Shown piece after piece: positions 59,816-64,000 of a DNA stretch of 64,000 bases. The notes beneath the pieces are model-generated. The model saw nothing but the letters and a program-made list of their open reading frames with translations. It had not been told where the DNA came from and ran no database searches. Positions within the stretch are counted from its first letter, which is position 1. The number at the start of each line of letters is the position of its first letter. The position numbers and the translations under genes were made by a program. The DNA is from Conus ventricosus (Eukaryota; Mollusca; Gastropoda; Neogastropoda; Conidae), in assembly GCA_018398815.1 (NCBI GenBank), contig CM031596.1, positions 73,663,157 to 73,727,156 on the forward strand, read 5' to 3'.

Positions 59816-60290
59816 GTAAATTACTTAAACTTAAGAAAGGCATGGTGTGTTTGTTGTGTGTGTGTTTTTTTCCTTCCCACTTTTTATCTTAAGTATCCAC
59901 CCATTTCATACTGCCGCTGTGTTCCCCTTCATCAAGTTCATGTGTATGGACTGTAGTATTTCTCACTAAAAGGTGTTTTCTTTGTGTACCATAGATTGCT
60001 AATGTAATTGTTGCAACAGGGAAAAAGATGTTGAGGTTTCTCAGAATGTAACAACATATAATTTATTTTGTATGCTAGAAAGCAAAAGTGTTTCCTATTT
60101 CCACTGTGAACATGAATATCACAGTCGGGAAGGGATGAGCTGGTAAACAATTAAAGAAATGGAGAAAAAAAAGGAAAAGAAAAATAAGATTACGAGTTTC
60201 AGATATTTGCAATGCTGTGTTCACACTTTCTTTACCAAAAAGTCTTTCCCTGAGACAAAAGCTTTTGTGTTTTGCTTTTACCTTTTTCAG

Positions 60291-60393
60291 TGAACTGAAC
60301 TTGAGGCAACCCATCTACCAGAAAACAGCAGCATATGGACACTTTGGTCGCCCAGAGTTCCCTTGGGAGATACCCAAAGTTCTGAAACTGTGA
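60291..60393 (+). CDS. MAT: S-adenosylmethionine synthetase (MAT), terminal exon 8
   Basis: Acceptor CCTTTTTCAG. Encodes [20 protein letters not shown], then [13 protein letters not shown] and TGA. The PIYQ-TA-YGHFGR and FPWE-PK-L blocks are the conserved C-terminus of all MATs. The junction codon is AGT (Ser) where vertebrates have Arg. The final 15 codons plus the beginning of the 3' UTR are duplicated in tandem just downstream, but the stop at 60,391 precedes the extra copy. Confidence 0.95.
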
Positions 60394-60680
60394 GCATTGA
60401 TGCACAGCTGTCATGAAAGAGGGTGTCACCTGAAGGTTTATTTACTGCCTGTTTATTCCGGTGCTGTACAGTAGAGGGCTTAAAAAGACACTGTGAAACT
60501 CAGCTGGAAGATTCGCCCAGAGTTCCCTGGGGAGATACCCAAAGTTCTGAAACTGTGAGCATTGATGCACAGCTGTCATGAAAGAGGGTGTCACCTGAAG
60601 GTTTATTTACTGCTTGTTTATTCGGGTGCTGTACAGTAGAGGGCTTAAAAAGACGCTGTGAAACTCAGCTGGGAAGATTC
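60348..60680 (+). repeat. 165-bp tandem duplication across the MAT stop codon
   Basis: Unit 1 begins at 60,349 (CGCCCAGAGTTCCC) and unit 2 at 60,514 with the same start. Both include CCCAAAGTTCTGAAACTGTG, AGCATTGATGCACAGCTG and GTGCTGTACAGTAGAGGGC. Differences are single bases. Confidence 0.95.
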
Positions 60681-60867
60681 ATGTATTTTGTAATTCAGTT
60701 TTGACTTAGTGGCTTTAACCCTTTCACTGCCAGACGTTCTGTTTTGCATAAATCCCCATCGCCAGCCATTTTTCAGAAAATCTCTTATTTCATACCAGCA
60801 TGTGTGAAATGCAGATATCTCTGGAACTAAACAATTAATTCTCAGGCTGTTTTGGGGAAATTGAGGA

Positions 60868-60873
60868 AATAAA
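60868..60873 (+). promoter_or_regulatory. Candidate polyadenylation signal of MAT
   Basis: AATAAA about 475 bases after the stop codon. Another AATAAA lies at about 60,964. No downstream GU-rich element was firmly identified. Confidence 0.4.
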
Positions 60874-60960
60874 CTGTACTTTTTTGTGAAAATATAGAAT
60901 GTTAATAAGTGGTTAGACCACAATTTCAAATTGTTGGTAATTTCAAACGCAAAAGAAATG

Positions 60961-61383
60961 CAAAATAAAAAAGTTGAATGATATCTTTAGTCTCAACATA
61001 AAAAAGAAGAAAGCATGCCATTAAACTCTGAACAAAGAAGGAAAAAATAATCCACTCACAAAATAAAGACCAGAAAGTATGTTATATTCAACAGAAAAAC
61101 GGAAAGAAAAAAAAAATCAACATACTCCAACAGCAGAAGAGCTGGAAATAGTCCACAGGTTGAAAATCATCCTTGTTCACCAGCACTCCTGAAACAACTT
61201 TTCAGAGGAATGATTAGTAATATGACTTAAGAAACCACACACACACATATAACAAAATGCTTACACCCCACTGGCACACGCATGAAAGAAAGAAAAAGAG
61301 GGCACACACACACTTTCTTATGCCTCATATGTACACACATGAAAGAAAGAAAAAGGTAACACACACACACACACACGTGCGCG

Positions 61384-61414
<31 letters not shown>

Positions 61415-62979
61415 CCCTTTCACTCTCACTGTTGAAAGCAATATTTCTTCATGAAAAGAAAGTCATTCACTTGCCTGTTGGTCTCTAGAACCTGGGGAGC
61501 AATGCTGCTAGGGCGTATGAGTCCAGCTGGTCACTCAAACTCATCTCTGCTGCACACCTCTGACACGTGTCAGTCAGCCACGCCCCCTTTGACATCGATT
61601 CGTGGCAAGCCAGCTTTGCTTGCAGTTCATTATCTTGTAGCTGTTAGTCGCCCCCTATAATGTCTCTCTCACTCACACGGCTTTCTATTCAGTCACAGCA
61701 AGTTAGCCCAGAGCCAGCAACACTAAGCTTGTTCAAGGGCCTGTGTGTGTGTGTGTGTGCAAGACACACTGCCTGCTCAGCCCTTCACTTGGCTCGCGTC
61801 CAACAGTCAACCTCTGTGGTAATTCGGTCAAGCTCTCCCTTTCACATCTTTCCTGGTCACAATCTGGGCATTATTTATCTGAATCAGGATCAACTGACCG
61901 TCTCTTCAATATTTCCAGCACCTGATCTGTGGTAAATGTACGACGAGGCCGAGTACGTGAAGTGCTTGGTTGTGAATGGAAAAACAATCGGTATAAATTG
62001 ATTAAAAAAAAACACTTAACTGAACACTGCTCTGTGAGTATGGTATTTTCTCATCAAAATCTAGAACAGAAATGTCATTACTAAGTGGATCTGGTGGATG
62101 GAAGGTAACTTGAAATAAAGTGAAAAAGTGTCAAAATCATGAAGATGTTGAATCCATGCCAAAGTTTTGGATTGGATATAAATTATCTTTAGTTTGACTT
62201 GTTTACTCATGACTGTAACTTCCGATTTTGTTTATTTTGAATATGTTTTATTTGAATGTTATCAATGTATCTTGTATTCCAATGACATTTTGATGCCGGT
62301 GAAAATAAGAGTTGTCAAGGATCATGTGCATCCTTTGAGAGGGCTTAGAAGTGGATAGTGTGGTGGATCTTTTGTGTTTGATAGGCAGGAAATCGGCACT
62401 TGTATCCTTATATGCGGTCAAAATTGGATGATTGTTTGTTGATTGGTTTTTTCCTGTTTGTTTTTGCACATCATTTTTGCAAAATTTATGTGTCAGTGGA
62501 ATGATTGGTTTTCATGATCTTGTTTTTGTTTTTTTCTTTTACACATGAGTGAGACCAAATCTCAGTCTCCATCTGTTTTATTTTCTTGCCAGCTTAATAA
62601 TTTTTTTTTTTTTTTTTGATTCTTGTCTTTTGACAGATTTACAGTTTTGTCAACCCTTAGAAATTTTCTTCCATTTGTAATCTGATTTTCCAAAGTGCCA
62701 TATTTACGACATTGAAGCATTTCAAGAACAAAGTTGTTTTTTTACAATTTGTAGGAATGTCAACTGTCCACTTCTGCAGATTTCAACTGAAAAAAAAAAA
62801 CTCTTGCTGCTTTTTTCCCATACTGAAAAAAATCAACAATTTTGCATACATGAATTGTAAAATGGTGAAAAAAATCAGTATTGTTTGGGGGATAAAATGG
62901 ACGAAAATAGTACACCTTGACCCATGTGCTGTCACTCATTTTCAGTAGATTTTGATTTCTCCTCTGCTCTGGATGTGCA
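60961..62979. other. 3' flank of MAT, no further gene recognised
   Basis: AT-rich sequence with a CA tract at 61,353-61,414 and a TG tract at 61,741-61,760. Up to 62,529 it is the clean counterpart of the corrupted block 56,950-58,738. From 62,530 to 62,979 it holds only T-rich stretches. Confidence 0.6.
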
Positions 62980-63665
62980 TTTATCTGCTGACTTGTGAGG
63001 TGCTGTAGCTGGTGTTCACATCAGTTGATCTGCTGACATGTTAGGTGTTCATGCTGGTGTCAGTTGATCTGCAGACGTTAGATGTTCATGCTGGTGTCAG
63101 CATCAGTTGATCTGCAGACATGTTAGATGTTCATGCTGGTGTCAGTTGATCTGCAGACATGTTAGATGTTCATGCTGGTGTCAGTTGATCTGCAGATGTT
63201 TATGCTGGTGTCAGCGTCAGTTGATCTGCAGACATGTTAGACGTTCATGATGGTGTCAGTTGATCTGGAGACATGTTAGATATTCATACAGGTGTCAGCA
63301 TCAGTTGATCTGCAGACATGTTAGATGTTCATGCTGGTGTCCGTTGATCTGCAGACATGTTAGATGTTCACACTGGTGTCAGCGTCAGTTGATCTGCAGA
63401 CATGTTACATGTTCATGCTGGTGTCAGTTGATCTGCAGACATGTTAGATGTTCATGCAGGTGTCAGTTGATCTGCAGACATGTTAGATGTTCATGCAGGT
63501 GTCAGTTGATCTGCAGACATGTTAGATGTTCATGCTGGTGTCAGCATCAGTTGATCTGCAGACATGTTAATGTTCAGGCTGGTGTCCCGTTGATCTGCAG
63601 AAATGTTAGATGTTCATGCTGGTGTCAGTTGATCTGCAGACATGTTAGATGTTCAGGCTAGTGTC
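62980..63665 (+). repeat. 39/45-bp minisatellite
   Basis: About 17 tandem units of the type GTTGATCTGCAGACATGTTA, GATGTTCATGCTGGTGTCA. Most are near 39 bp, and some are lengthened to about 45 bp by a CATCAG or CGTCAG insertion. Because 39 and 45 are multiples of three, a repetitive Cys/His-rich frame stays open from 63,260 to 63,661. It has no other coding sign. Confidence 0.95.
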
Positions 63666-63789
63666 ATCAGTCATCATTACTTTCGATGCATGCATATATT
63701 CATCTCATGTTTTTCCCTGAAGTGGTCAATTTTCCACTCTCTTTTCAGGAAGTTGGCATTCCTGCTTTGTCCAACTGTACACGCTAGAT

Positions 63790-64000
63790 AGCGACCTACT
63801 ATTTCTACATCTGTAAACAGCACGGCTTGACATTCACCTAACATTTCTGTAAACACCACATGCATGATATTCACTTATCATTTCTGTGAACACCACAGGC
63901 ATATCCATCTACATTTCTGTGAACACCACAGGCACATCATTACCTGCAACTTTGTATAGCCCACAAGCACATTCATCATCCACCATTTCTATGTACAACT
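63790..64000 (+). repeat. Second, shorter minisatellite
   Basis: Four or five diverged units with CATTTCTGT-AACACCACA and GGCA at about 40-bp spacing, running off the end of the window. Confidence 0.75.

Noticed and set aside
54580..62529. Tandem duplication of the MAT 3' exons as a real gene duplication
   Set aside because: One copy is entirely corrupted and the break coincides with the quality boundary, so an assembly overlap explains it better.
63260..63661. A Cys/His-rich repeat protein
   Set aside because: It is the translation of a minisatellite whose unit length is a multiple of three, with no splice, start or domain evidence.
62980..63665. A CRISPR-like array
   Set aside because: The units are contiguous with no unique spacers, and the host is clearly eukaryotic.

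Overview
This is a metazoan genomic window, most likely from a mollusc (probably a gastropod). The evidence is spliced genes with long introns, dense CA/CT microsatellites, tRNA-derived SINE sequence, and several retroelement classes common in lophotrochozoans (CR1-like LINEs with an SGNH ORF1, an RNase H-bearing LINE, a Gypsy LTR element, a DIRS element). The species assignment is inference. I see no rRNA, functional tRNA, CRISPR array or bacterial operon.

The one host gene I can follow is an S-adenosylmethionine synthetase (methionine adenosyltransferase, MAT) on the + strand, spread over about 35 kb. Exon 1 (ATG at 25,295) lies behind a short CpG-containing promoter. Exon 2 is at 29,664-29,864 and exon 3 at 36,254-36,368. 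Exons 4-6 are recognisable at 47,863-48,010, 48,226-48,446 and 52,007-52,189. The last two exons are clean at 59,682-59,815 and 60,291-60,393. Exon lengths agree closely with vertebrate MAT2A. The protein is unusual: two glutamates invariant in ordinary MATs are replaced (E57 to Q and E70 to D, human MAT2A numbering), and the active-site gating loop in exon 3 is rewritten. It is therefore either a divergent paralogue or a decaying one.

Layout. 1-7.8 kb: non-coding sequence with a LINE 3' fragment next to a tRNA-SINE head and one orphan terminal-exon candidate. 7.8-12.85 kb: a complete minus-strand Gypsy element with identical 192-bp LTRs and a 5-bp target duplication. 12.9-23 kb: mostly non-coding with microsatellites and long poly-G/poly-C tracts. 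23-28.8 kb: CR1-like LINE fragments surrounding MAT exon 1. 28.8-36.4 kb: MAT introns with microsatellites, a minus-strand THAP-domain fragment, and a LINE with an SGNH-esterase ORF1. 36.8-44.6 kb: a DIRS-type tyrosine-recombinase element with inverted terminal repeats and an internal complementary region, itself invaded by a hAT-like element and by a LINE. 44.6-46.7 kb: repeats.

From about 46.69 to 58.74 kb the sequence changes character. Every motif is smeared into mononucleotide runs, and its last 4.1 kb is a corrupted, about 10% longer duplicate of the clean sequence at 58.74-62.53 kb. I read this as uncorrected long-read gap filling that overlaps the next contig, not a gene duplication. 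MAT exons 4-6 exist only in this degraded stretch, so their residues cannot be trusted. The window ends in two minisatellites.
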